Origin: Pogostemon cablin
Taxonomy: Eukaryota > Streptophyta > Magnoliopsida > Lamiales > Lamiaceae
Direction of reading: 5' to 3'
Length of the DNA: 64,000 bases
NCBI GenBank assembly: GCA_023678885.1
Contig: CM042997.1
Span: 23,504,064 to 23,568,063, forward strand
Position 1 is the stretch's first letter, and every line of letters starts with the position of its first letter. The notes below the pieces were generated by a model. The model was given only the letters and a program-made list of their open reading frames with translations. It had not been told where the DNA came from and searched no databases. The translations under genes and the position numbers were made by a program. Positions 33,303 to 43,694 of the stretch are shown here, piece after piece.

Positions 33303-34798
33303 ATGGATAACCAGGTATTCCGTCTTTAGGATTTTAGAGTTTTAGGGTTTTTGCGATTTAATGGTAACTGTTCTTGTCCCCCGAGGAAGCAGAGTCTGCA
33401 CCGTATGAATTTGCCGTTGAGTATAATTGGAAATTTCATTGTAATTTGTAGTGTAATTGAATTTGTCAGCATATTTATTCTAATATTTTTTAGCTTGGCG
33501 GCCAATTTTTTGGGCCAGTTTGAGCTTGTCCGCCGATTTTATGAGTTTTTTAGCATGTCCGCCGAGTTTCTGAGCATTATTTTGCCATTATTTGTGCTTA
33601 AAATAGCTTGTCCGCCGTTGATGTGCCTTTACTGTGCTTGTCCGCCGCTTTTTATAGCGTAGTTTAACTTGTCCGCCGAAAATTATAGTACAATAAATCA
33701 TGTCCGCCAATTGTTTGTCACTGTTTGAGCTTGTCCGCCGAAATTATGAGTTTTTTAAGCCTGTCCGCCGAGTTTCTGACCATTAGTTAGCATTATTTTG
33801 AGCCTGTCCGCCGTTTTTGTGCTTTTAATGTGCTTGTCCGCCGATTTCTCTAGTGTATTTGAACATGTCCGCCTATAATAGTACATAAAGTGACCTCGTC
33901 CGTCAAGATTTGTAGTACAAATATCCTGTCCGCTAATTTTTTGGCCATGTTTGAGCCTGTCCGCCGAGTTTCTGACCATTAGTTAGCATTATTTTACCAT
34001 TATTTCTGCATAAAATATCTTGTCCGCCATTTTTGTGCCTTTGATGTGCTTGTCCGCCGATTTTTTGAACTTGTCCGCCAAATATTTGTAGTACAACATA
34101 TCTTGTCCGCCAATGTTTTGCCCCTGTTTGTGCTTGTCCGCCAATTTTACGAGTTATTTGAGCCTGTCCGCCGAGTTTCTGACCATTAGTCAGCATTATT
34201 TTGCCATTATTTCTTCATAAAATAGCTTGTCCGCCAAATTTGTGCCTTTAATGTGCCTGTCCGCCGATATGTTTAGTGTATTTGAACTTGTCCGCCGATA
34301 ATTGTATGTAAAGTGTCGTCATCCGTCAATATTTGTAGTACAAATAGCTTGTCCGCCAATTTTTGTGCCTTTACTGTGCTTGTCCGCCGATGTTTTTATG
34401 TATAAAATGTAGTCACGTCTTATATCTAATCGAGATGGCATGCACTGTAGTGGATCTGGAAACGCAGTGGACTTCAAACTCGAAAAGTAGGGATTAAAGG
34501 TTATTGTAGGCCTTCCAAAGCTCTTAATTGCATACGCGAGGTGCTTACAAAGAGTGGCGATCAAACAGTGCGGAGGTTCCGAAGATCTTGTTTCGGGCAT
34601 TTCTGGGATTTGGATTCAGATTACGGGTCTCCTAAAGCTTTATTTCAGCTGATGGCTCAGGAGGTTGTAATCCCGGGTTCAGATATGTACTCCCGGTACT
34701 TCAGGGTGTCTGATACAATTATTAGCTTCACACCCATGGAGTTTATGCGTGTCATGGGACTAGGGTTTGGTGATACCACGGTGCAACAAATGCACTAG
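33303..34798 (+). CDS. DUF1985-like MULE accessory protein, truncated
   Basis: Proposed exons 33303-33314 (ATGGATAACCAG, then GTATTC donor) and 34451-34798 (after a TGTAG acceptor), giving about 119 residues. The frame from WIWKRSGLQTRKVGIKGYC is open through RFRRSCFGHFWDLDSDYG, then YSRYFRVSDTIISFTPMEF and MRVMGLGFGDTTV. This CFGH...F...EF...GLGFG pattern fits the N-terminal half of DUF1985, a domain carried by many plant MULEs and, to my recollection, by VANDAL VANC anti-silencing proteins. The rest of the domain and everything C-terminal is missing: the sequence runs into antisense transposase at about 34760-34815. Domain assignment is from pattern memory; a profile search would settle it. 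Confidence 0.55.
33500..34400 (+). repeat. Left array of about 26 TGTCCGCC(G/A)A repeats, roughly 30-bp period
   Basis: TTGTCCGCCGA, CCTGTCCGCCGA or CATGTCCGCC recur with AT-rich spacers, typically 28-32 bp apart. A higher-order unit of roughly 200 bp (CCTGTCCGCCGAGTTTCTGA followed by CCATTAGTTAGC) begins near 33761, 33957 and 34164. The array fills intron 1 of the DUF1985-like gene, reading in the sense direction. Confidence 0.92.
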
Positions 34799-37689
34799 TC
34801 GCAAGTTTGCAATGGCTGTTACATGCACATTGATAATAGATAATTCTTTTACTAATGGAAGTATTAAATATGGAAGATTATATTATACGCATGTGAACTT
34901 ACTCTATCGCCTTCAATGCGTGAATGCATGGGTATTGATGGTACTGGAATTTTCCACACGAACAAGTACACTCACTTAAATCAATTGTGAAGTTTTTTGT
35001 GGTGGAAGTGACCTGGAATTTTGTCGCTGTAATATTATCAACTTTAAGTTTCCACGCCTCAGCGTTCAATGCAGCCAACTCGCTATGTACTCATGTGCAA
35101 AGAATATCCCGACTGTTCTGTGCACTCGTTCTTCTCTCATAAAACCATTTTTGAATGAGAGCACGTACAACCTCTAACAAACTACAGATGGGTAGTGTCC
35201 TGGCCCAAAGGATGGCCTTGTTAAATGTCTCAGCGGCGTTCGATGACATGAACTCGTAACGACTGACCGGACAGTGAAACCTTGACCATTTACTGTAACC
35301 CCACACCTCCAGCAAAGCCATCAATCGAGAATTATTATGGTTGCGCAGCTTCCCTTCCCATCTGTGCAGCACGGTAATGTCATAAAACAAATAAAAATTA
35401 CATACTAATGCTAAAAAGTGACCATACCTCTTAAATTCATTATTTGTGTATGCCTCCAATGCCATATTGAACTGAAACAACACATCCTTACCGAAACCTT
35501 TGAGCCGTTTCTTTAGATGATACGAACATAAACCATGGTGTGCCTCAGGGTACACAGTATGTATAGCGTGTGATATACTTTTATGCGCGTCTGAGACTAT
35601 TACTACGCCATTTGGAGCTCCATACGATTCTTTCAATCTTTGAAGAAACCAGCACCATGACTCATTATTTTCAGTGTCACCTACACCAACGGCCAGGGGG
35701 AAAACATTGTGGTTACCATCCTGTGTGACTGCAACGAACACGATCCCACGGTACTTGGCTTTTATGTGTGTACCATCAATCACAATCACGGGACGGCCGG
35801 CTCGAGCAAAACCCCGTATCGAAGCACCAAGTGCGTAGTAGACATACCTACATCGAACTACTTAGTACACAGATATACCTCATTATATAGAAGGGTTGTG
35901 TATTGACTTACTTGAAAGAGTTGTCATCTGCAGTTGCAAGTGCTGTATGCGTGCCTGGATTTTCCAACTTTAGGTGATGCAAGTACGAAGGTAGGGAACT
36001 GAAGGATGAACTATGGTCTCCGTAAGTGTGTCCTACAGCAATATGTTTTGACTTGAGGGCCAAATTATAGGAGATGTCGAAACCAAATTCTTTACGTATC
36101 TCATCTGCCATTCCAGCAGGACACAATGACGTAGTTTTATTGAACTGTCGAGCTGCGTAGTATATTCCAACAGTTTTTGAACCAACTTGCCTTGGCGCAT
36201 TAGTGTCTGGGTTCAAACGACATACATGTGGAGGTCCGAACTTGATTACCCTCCATACTCCACCTAGGCCACTAGAATGCATCTCAAACATACAACGCTG
36301 CTCCGCTCGGTACTTGCACGCGACGTTGAGCCTGTACGTGTCAGATTTCTTGACACGTGTCTCCACTTGATTCCACAAGTTGTACATACCCAACGCATAC
36401 TGGCAATCACCTTTATTATCGAAGACACTTTTTTCATGAATCTCCACTGATGTATCAATGTTGTTGTTGTCTTCAACTTCATTGTACACATTACACTGTT
36501 CCAAGAAACCTGCAACGAAGGATTAGTTATTATTCAATTGGTATTAGAATATAATAAGGTGCAGTAAATTACCGGGTACTATATTCAACACATACCTGGA
36601 ATGCTCCATGGACGGCTGCAAGACCTATCTCTGTCTTGACTAGGACGTACCGGTGTGGGCATCTGCATGTGTGTGGTAACGGGTTCCAGGAAGCTCATTC
36701 CTCCTTTGGCTCTGATGTAGGAACAGAACCTTTCGAACATAGCTGTTTCAGGATCCTCATCTGCAGCATTGGGTTGATCAGCATCGCGTTCCTCATCTTG
36801 CGAAGCATCAGCACCCTCAAAATCCTGACGATGTGGACCCTCAAATGAATCATTCCCATGGACTTGCTATCCATCAGACCTATAGTCTTGAGAACCAGCA
36901 AAACCATCAAACCCATCACCCTCTGAACCCTCAAACCCAGCAGATGAGCACATCTCATCTCCATTCTCCACCTCTTCTTCGTCCTGCTGTTCGCTAGCAT
37001 ACTCAATGTTTAAATCAATATTTGTCGTACGACTCGACACGCCCACGCCCACACCTATACTCGTGCTCGGTCCGGCCAAATGTTCGGGACAATGAATATC
37101 GACAGATGGAATTTGTGACCGATTATCAACTGATTGCTGTGGTATGGCCTTAACTGTGACAAACAGCATCGGCTCATCAACCTGCTGATACAACCCCCTT
37201 ATATCCATATCATCATTCACCTTATGTTTTGTTATACAACCACCGATGTCCACAAGTGTGTGTATAACATATTTGAAATGATTCAAATCGATGCAAACTA
37301 AACTGTGCACATGCCCGATAATAAAATTCAACGTCAGCTGATCTGAATCTAAAACTAAGCTCGTCTGTTGGCCACGTACATACTCTAAACCTTGCCACCA
37401 GCCGCCCCACCATATACAAAAATTTCTCATTTCAAATCCAACGCCTAAATCTTTCAACAAAACGACAATTAATTGTTATATTTACACATAATTCATAAAA
37501 AATAATACGCCAATTTAGTAGGTACACACAAATTAAGCATTAAATTATCAAGCACACACGAAAGTTAAACATTAAGTCGTACGTACGTGGACAAGCTCAA
37601 TTAAGTTCATAAATCCACGAACAGGTCTATTATAATCGAAAGACATCATATAATATGCTTAAAAAATAGCCAAACATGCTCAATAATGC

Positions 37690-38245
37690 ATTACAAATCG
37701 GCAGAGATGTTCAAAAACCACCAAATAATCGGCGGACATGCTCAATTAGGATGAAAATATGGCGGACATGTTCACTTAGGAAGGAAAATTTGGCGGACAA
37801 GACCATTACGGGTGAAAAAATCGGCGGACATGATAAATTAGGCTGAGAAAATCGGCGGACATGCTCATATAGGGTAAAAAAACGGCGGACATGATAATTT
37901 AGGGTGAGAAAATCGGCGGACATGCTCATATAGTGTGAAATAAACGGCGGACATGCTCATATAGTGTGAAATAAACGGCGGACATGCTCATATAGTGTGA
38001 AATAAACGGCGGACATGATAATTTAGGGTGAGAAAATCGGCGGACATGCTCAAATAGGGTGAAAACATCGGCCGACAAGCTCATATATGGTACAGCTTCG
38101 GCGGACATGCGCAAATATGGGGAAAACATCGGCGGACAGGCTCAATATTCGGCGGACAGACTAAATTTTCGGCGGACATGATCTACTTCACCATTTTCTT
38201 TGGTGGACATGGATATATATAACCATTTTACTCAGCGGACATGCG
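37690..38245 (-). repeat. Right array of about 19 TGTCCGCCGA repeats, roughly 30-bp period
   Basis: On the minus strand the same CATGTCCGCCGATTTTC word recurs every 29-32 bp, in intron 1 of the transposase gene and in its sense direction. Taken with the left array, the two sets are inverted relative to each other and point inward. Confidence 0.92.
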
Positions 38246-38250
38246 TTTTT

Positions 38251-38281
38251 GAAACCCTAAAGCCCTAAAAACCCTAAAACA
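38251..38281 (-). promoter_or_regulatory. Telo-box-like TTTAGGG cluster
   Basis: Minus strand GTTTTAGGGTTTTTAGGGC then TTTAGGGTTTC lies just after the first-exon donor. The left gene has the same TTTTAGAGTTTTAGGG feature at 33329-33346, just after its exon 1 donor. AAACCCTA telo boxes occur near plant transcription starts; a role here is inferred. Confidence 0.5.
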
Positions 38282-38884
38282 TTCAAAGAAGGTAATAAAT
38301 AAAATACAATGCAAACAGCGTTCGTATCTTACCTTTAGCTCTAACTATGGATCCGTCAACAAAACCGGTGGGTAAATGCGGGAGTCGATGACCTTTTTAT
38401 GCTCCAATAATTTGTGGATACAGATGAATAAAGTTTGAATCCACTGTGCCCAATTTTTATGTTTGTTGGTGGTGAAGTTATTTGGTTGGTGGGGATAGTT
38501 GAGAGTTTAATGTGACAAGAATTTACATAAATGAACTGATTGTGAAAACAGGGCCTTTTCACCCCATTAAATGAAGTGTTTTTCAGTGGAGTGGTAGGTA
38601 GTTGCATGTGTTTAATCACCTAAATACTACTGCATGTGTTTATTAATAAAAAGCCTATTATAATATAACAATTTAAGGAATTTAAAAATTTCATTCAACT
38701 TGTCCGCCGAATTAGGGGTTATATTTTAGTAGACTTATTTATTTATTTCTTCTTTAATTAATGTGTCAAACCTAAATAATCAACATATTTCCTGACACAT
38801 CTATTTTGCCTGCAACTGTACTTGTCAACTCATTTCCAATACAAAAGGTGGACCATCCTTGAGGGTATTCATGGCAATGCATGT

Positions 38885-38970
38885 ATTTTTAGGGCAATTT
38901 AGATGCATTAGAAAAGGTAGGGCAAAAAAGATGTTGACTTCCCCATATAGGGCAAATTGTGGTATTTCCC
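38885..38970. repeat. MULE right terminal inverted repeat
   Basis: Inverted partner of 32877-32960, ending GTGGTATTTCCC directly before the TTTAAAAAT duplication. Confidence 0.85.
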
Positions 38971-38979
38971 TTTAAAAAT

Positions 38980-39397
38980 TGTAACCGCTATCCCACTAAT
39001 TATTTTACAATTTTTTTTTATTAGTCTCAATAATTATGTATTAAAAAAAAATTACATTTCAATATTATTCACTTTTTATAAACATCCCAATTAGGGGTGG
39101 ACACGGGTCAGGTTTTGGGTTCGGGTACCCGAAATATCAGATTTAAAAATATATTATCCGAACCCGATCCGATATTCTATGAACCCGATATTTCTGTACG
39201 CAATTCGAGTTACCCAAAAATACTCTTTTATTATTATTTTTTTAAGTATTCTTAAATTAATTAGGTGTTATTTAAATATTTTTTAATGTTTAATCTTTGA
39301 GCCAATTCCCAATAATTTTACAAACTTTTTTAATTGAATTATTTAAATATTTATTTTTTACCCATATCCCAATAGCAGTATGCATCTTAATATATAA
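38980..39397. other. AT-rich spacer with one lone hAT-like end
   Basis: GGGGTGGACACGGGTCAGGT followed by GGTACCCGAA and CCGAACCCGATCCGAT words (39094-39190) resembles a hAT MITE terminus. No matching right end was found nearby. Confidence 0.35.
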
Positions 39398-39504
39398 TAA
39401 AAAATAGGATTAATTATGTAAAAAGTTCCAAACTTTTCGTCGATTACAGATTAATCCAAACTTTTCATTATTTACAAATAAGTACTCGATCTTAAGCCCG
39501 TTTT

Positions 39505-40209
39505 TCAAATCAAGTCACCGGCTGCCCGATAGCTGACGTCGTTCCTTGCCAAGTAATTATCCTCCCTACCGCCGCCTTCGCCTCGCCTATGGCTGCCTCC
39601 GGCGGTAATAGGTGACACGGCGGGTGGAACCCTAACGCCCAGCGCCCTGTGGAATGATTGAGGAGCCGGCTTCGACGGCGGAGCCGATATGGTGGAGCCG
39701 CTGTTTCTGAGGTTGACTTTGAGGTTTGAGTAATTACCCGGAATTGTGCCGGTGGCAGCTATGATGGTCGGTTCGCTTGCTACAGTCGCCACTCGAGTGC
39801 TTCGCCTTCAGATTTATGGCCTAACTCCCGGGTCAGCTGAAAAACCTTAGCTGCACACATTGTCGACATACGGATGCGGCGCTCCCGGCCGTCCGCTTTA
39901 GTGTGGCGGTCCTTCATTGATTTCTTGGGTGGCGGTTCGTCCGCCGAAAGTGTAATTATTTATTGGGTTGGGGCCTCGGAGCTGTCAATTAGAGTTTTCG
40001 ATCTGGTGGCCATGGCTAGTGAGGCGTTGACGAGCTGGGGTGGCGGGTGTTGACCGCCGGAGGAGGAGGAAGCAGCTGTGGAGGGTGGAGAGGAGATGGT
40101 GGTGGCGATTGGTGCAGCAACAAGAGGAGGGCGGTAGATGGTGGTGAAGAAGTGGGGAGAAGTGCCATGGAGGAGGTGGAGTAGGTGGGGAGAGTAGCTA
40201 GGTTGCAGG
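39505..40209 (-). pseudogene. GC-rich captured gene-like sequence inside the Pack-MULE
   Basis: On the minus strand two open stretches, 39792-39505 (MATVASEPTIIAATGT..., 95 residues) and about 40209-39960 (PSYSPHLLHLLHGTSPHFFT...), have Pro/Ser/Ala-rich composition and high GC. I do not recognise a family. The second stretch is cut at its 5' side by the TR-GAG insertion; its continuation would be 44734-44870. These are probably fragments of one or more host genes captured by the MULE. Confidence 0.4.
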
Positions 40210-41248
40210 TGTAACAACAAAATTTGTATTTATTAAAATAATAAACACAAAAGATATTACAATGATAATCCGAGATGGATTAAACTTGAGAATTTAAATA
40301 AACAGTTTCTAACTATCCTCCGATTCCTCTCTTGAGTTGACTTCTTTGACTTTATCAACTTTCTGAGCCGGATCTTCGGATGAAGCTTGTCCGTGCTCGG
40401 GGTTGACTTGAAGCTTTAAAATATTTATCCGGAGGCGTCGAGCCTTTGTTCGGATAAAACGTTGACTTGAAGATTTGTTGTGAAGAATGCTGTTCAATTT
40501 GGTAGAACGTTGACTTCACGGAGACTGCTGGATGAATTTGATATGAAGAACGCCGGATCGGAGGGGCTTAGAATCTTGATCTCTGATCGGAGGCTGTTGG
40601 ATGGAAAAACACTGGATCGGAGGGGCTTAGAACCTTGATCTCTGATCGGAGGCGGTTGGATGGAAGAACGCCGGATCGGAGGGGTTTAGAACCTTGATCT
40701 CTGATTGGAGGCGGTTGGATGGAAGAACGCCGGATCGGAGGGGCTTAGAATCTTGATCTCTGATCGGAGGCGATTGGATGGAAGAACGTCGGATCGGAGG
40801 GGCTTAGAACCTTGATCTCTGATCGCAGACCGTTCTTGACTTGAAGATGCTTGAAGATCTTAAGTCTTGACTTGAAGATGCTTGAAGATCTTAAGTCTTG
40901 ACTTGAAGATGCTTGAAGATCTCAAGGGAGCACTGCTCGTATTCTTGATCTCTTCAGAAGCGCGTCTTCAGATGTTTTTGGTGTGTCTGGAATGAGGACT
41001 GAAGGCCCTTATTTATATGTAGAGAAAATAACCACTTGAGAGATATTTTCTCCTTTAAAAGATATGTTGGGCTTTTTTCCTTTAATTAAGCCTGCTGGAC
41101 TGGATAAGGCTTAATTATCAATTATTTACTCATTTATTTTAGGAATTAATTTATTTAAATTCCTTAATAAATAAATAATTAATTGATAATTATTGCATTA
41201 ATTTGCCACATATTTTATTTAATAGGCAATAAAATTCAGGTGCCTACA
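40210..41248 (-). repeat. LTR of second TR-GAG with internal tandem repeats
   Basis: Contains five copies of a unit of about 60 bp (GGATCGGAGGGGCTTAGAA followed by CTTGATCTCTGATCGGAGG, about 40552-40830) and three copies of a 31-bp unit around TTGACTTGAAGATGCTTGAA (about 40836-40925). The first TR-GAG has only two diverged copies of the corresponding block. Confidence 0.9.
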
Positions 41249-41258
41249 AATGCCCCCT

Positions 41259-41304
41259 CGCACTTTGTTCACGGACGCCTTTGTGTTGAAGTGAACAAAT
41301 TGCG
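41259..41304 (-). repeat. Stem-loop next to the polypurine tract (second element)
   Basis: Arms CGCACTTTGTTCAC and GTGAACAAATTGCG, 13 of 14 pairs; same position as 27663-27708. Confidence 0.75.
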
Positions 41305-41484
41305 ACACTCCATTATTGATCAACATGACTGAATTTTATTGCTTGTCTCAGCAACTTGATACGAATAGCCTGAATTATGACTGAACTTAGTGAAGTGCTA
41401 AGCGGCTACGTACCTCTTCACAGAGAATCAAGTCATAATGTAGTTCAAAAGGACATGATTTGGTTTGAATAAGGGGTGCCGTAC

Positions 41485-42260
41485 ACAGTTTATACTCGTG
41501 CGGGCCAGGAGTAACATGCAGTTTATGCTCGTGCGTTAAAGAGCTTTGAACTTGAATTTGCTGACAATTTATACTCATGTCAATGAGTCTTCAATTTGAT
41601 TTGTAGACAGTTTATAATCTTCTCAAGGAGTCTTGAACTGGAGTTGGAAAGTTTAATCTCGTATCAAGGAGTGTAACATGTAGAGAGTTCCATCTTTTCT
41701 CAAGAAAATTTGATTTAAGTGGGATAGTTTAAGCTCGTATCAAGGAGCATAACATATAGAGAGTTTCGTCTCTTCTCAAGGAGATTTGATTTGAGTTTGA
41801 TAGTTTAGACTCGTATCAAGGAGCATAAAATATAGAGAGTTTCGTCTCTTCTCAAGGAGATTTGATTTGAGTTTGATAGTTTAGGCTCGTATCAAAAGAG
41901 CATAACATGCAGAGAGTTTCGTTTCTTCTCAAGGAGATTTGATTTAAGTTAGATAGTTTTAACTCATATCAAGGAGCATAATGTGGACAGTTTTTGCTCG
42001 TGTCGGGAAGCATTGCTTGAGAAATTTTAGATAGTTTTAACTCGTATCAAGGAGTATAACATGTGGATAGTTTATGCTCGTGTCGAGGAGCATTGCTTGA
42101 GAAATTTTAGATAGTTTTAACTCGTATCAAGGAGTATAACATGTGGACAGTTTATGCTCGTGTCGAGGAGCATTGCTTGAGAAATTTTAGATAGTTTTAA
42201 CTCGTATCAAGGAGTATAACATGTGGACAGTTTATGCTCGTGTCGAGGAGCATTGACTTT
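41485..42260 (-). repeat. Hairpin array of the second TR-GAG
   Basis: About 20 units of the NCTC...GAGN' type. The 3' part is a homogenised two-hairpin repeat of about 76 bp, alternating GCTCGTGTCGAGGAGC and ACTCGTATCAAGGAGT (about 42043-42250). The other part alternates GCTC/GAGC with TCTCTTCTCAAGGAGA. Outer pairs G:C, A:T and T:A all occur. Confidence 0.85.
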
Positions 42261-42269
42261 GTTAATAGT

Positions 42270-43638
42270 TCATTGCCCCCAATCATCGGGTGCATTACTT
42301 TCTCTTACTTTAACTTCATTTCTTTGAATCTTTATTGACACCGGCTTCTTTGAATGTGATTCCTCCTCGAGAGGTTCATCAAGTGAAATGTCTTCAAATT
42401 CATAAGAGTTGTTGCTTGGCAATTCGAAATGACTTGATGTCATACTTAACTCCATATCATGAGCTCTTGTAGCTAGTTCTTCAAAAGTCTTTGGTTGAAT
42501 CCCTTGAAGGATGTATCGCAGACTTCATTGCATCCCTTGAATGCAAATATTGATGGCAGAGACTTCAGACAATTGATCTTTGCAATCCAAGCTTAGATTT
42601 CTCCATCGATTAATATAATCGAGTGCTGGCTCTTCTTTTCACTGGCAAGTGTTAGTCAATTCGATCATACTAACAGTCCTTCGAGTGCTGTAGAAGTGAT
42701 TGAGAAACTCATTTTCCATTTGCCCCCAGCCCCCAGTTGTCGATGGAGTTAGCTTCCAAGTCGATATACCAATCAAAAGCATTTTCTTTCAGCGAGCGGA
42801 CAAATTGTTTGAGCATGTGATCATCAAAGGTTCCAGCATCATTGCATGTCTCGACAAAGTGCGCTATGTGTTGTCTTGGGTTGCCTTTACCATCGAATTG
42901 TTGAAATTTAGGAGGCTGGTAGTCAACTGGCATCTTCAAGTTGTCAATTCTCTTCGTATATGGCTTATTGTAAGCAACAGAAGATTTGGAGCTCCCTTTA
43001 AACTTGTCTTTTATCGTCTCTAGTACGATATTCTTCAGTTGATTCATAGAGAGCATTCCGTCAGCTGAAATTTATATTACTTCCTCAACTGGATTTATTT
43101 CATATGGATGGTGATTCGCGGAGTCCTCCTCCTCGTCTTCATCCTCAACCTGTTTCTCATTTACATGACTTGTCTGTGCTATCTCCATCTTTTTCATCAG
43201 TTTGGATATCAACAGACCTTGTTCTTGGCTCTGTTTGGTGAGTGCAGCAACAGATTGAGTCAAGCTTGCCAGTTGTTCTTCGACAGACGAAGCATTTGTT
43301 GCCATGGCGCAGGCTATGAATGAGTCATAAGCCAAACTTTCTATGGATCGAGGAGTTGGGCAGATAGAGTCCTCTTCACCATCTTTGACGTCGTGCATTG
43401 GCTTATCGAGAACAGTCCCCACTACGTGGTTTGTCTCTAAGGAGACTTCAGACATACTCCTTATAACTACTTCAACATCTTTAGTTTGCAACTCTGAAGG
43501 TTTTGAGGCATTAGACCTTCGTATCGCAATCCTGAGTGGAGTTGTTCTTTGAATCTTTTCAGTCTGCAGCTCTGAAGGCTTCAAGGTAGAAGATCTTCTT
43601 GTGGCAATCCTGAGAGGAGCCATACTTTGTACTTTCAA
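42270..43638 (-). pseudogene. Degenerate gag of the second TR-GAG
   Basis: Same module order as the intact gag at 28667-30016: tandem PLRIA(I/T)RRS...SKPSELQ modules, coiled region, then FQQFDGKGNPRQHIAHFVE and FDWYIDLEANSID, and a C-terminus ending DDWGQ. Damage: TAA at 43069-43071, a duplicated GCCCCCA near 42722-42735 that shifts the frame, and further breaks near 42525 and 42645. Not functional. Confidence 0.85.
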
Positions 43639-43694
43639 ACTTTCGAAGAGAGGAGATGAGAGGTAGAAACTGTCCCACTGGGCGTGCCAAAATT

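Larger units (their letters stand above)
34750..38352 (-). pseudogene. MuDR-type (mudrA) transposase, disrupted
   Basis: Exons on minus: a short first exon ending 38331 (GTTAGAGCTAAAG), 37450-36596, 36509-35912, 35847-35428, 35361-34903, and 34815 to about 34750. Joins are GT...AG and in phase (for example AAAG|AT gives Asp; TTCAA|G gives Lys). Domains: N-terminal MuDR/PB1-like region (FCIWWGGWWQGLEYVRG), acidic linker, plant MuDR domain (FDNKGDCQYALGMYNLWNQV), MULE DDE core with IDGTHIKAKYRG, VIVSDAHKSISHAI and NAAETFNKAI, then a SWIM zinc finger (CTCSCGKFQYHQYPCIHAL). Two nonsense codons: TAG at 36867-36869 and TGA at 35091-35093. The first exon lacks an ATG. The 3' end stops abruptly after FVAPWYHQTL. 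Confidence 0.85.
32877..38970. mobile_element. Mutator-like element (MULE), 6.1 kb, 9-bp target duplication
   Basis: The 9-bp duplication TTTAAAAAT flanks both ends (32868-32876 and 38971-38979). TIRs of about 80 bp: the left end begins GAGATAGCACTTTTTCTGCC, the right end (minus strand) GGGAAATACCACAATTTGCC; both share CAACATCTTTTTTGCCCTA. Inside, two genes face each other: a DUF1985-like gene on plus and a transposase gene on minus. Each starts with a tiny exon, then TTTAGGG words, then an array of approximately 30-bp repeats in intron 1. The genes collide at about 34760, which suggests an internal deletion. The transposase has two in-frame stops, so the copy is non-autonomous now. Confidence 0.92.

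Noticed and set aside
33500..34400. Reading frames across the TGTCCGCCGA array (for example GGQAQ-type repeats on minus)
   Set aside because: Frames open only because the repeat lacks stops in one phase; the array is in an intron and the same repeat on the right gives unrelated peptides.
34767..34979. Plus-strand frame after the DUF1985-like ORF
   Set aside because: It is the antisense of the transposase SWIM-finger exon and its intron (34903-35361, 34815), not a continuation of the DUF1985 gene.
38251..38281. Interstitial telomere repeat
   Set aside because: Only three imperfect TTTAGGG words; better explained as telo-box-like motifs near the MULE gene start, mirrored at 33329-33346.
39094..39190. 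hAT element starting GGGGTGGACACGGG
   Set aside because: No matching right end or 8-bp duplication could be found, so only a lone end is noted.
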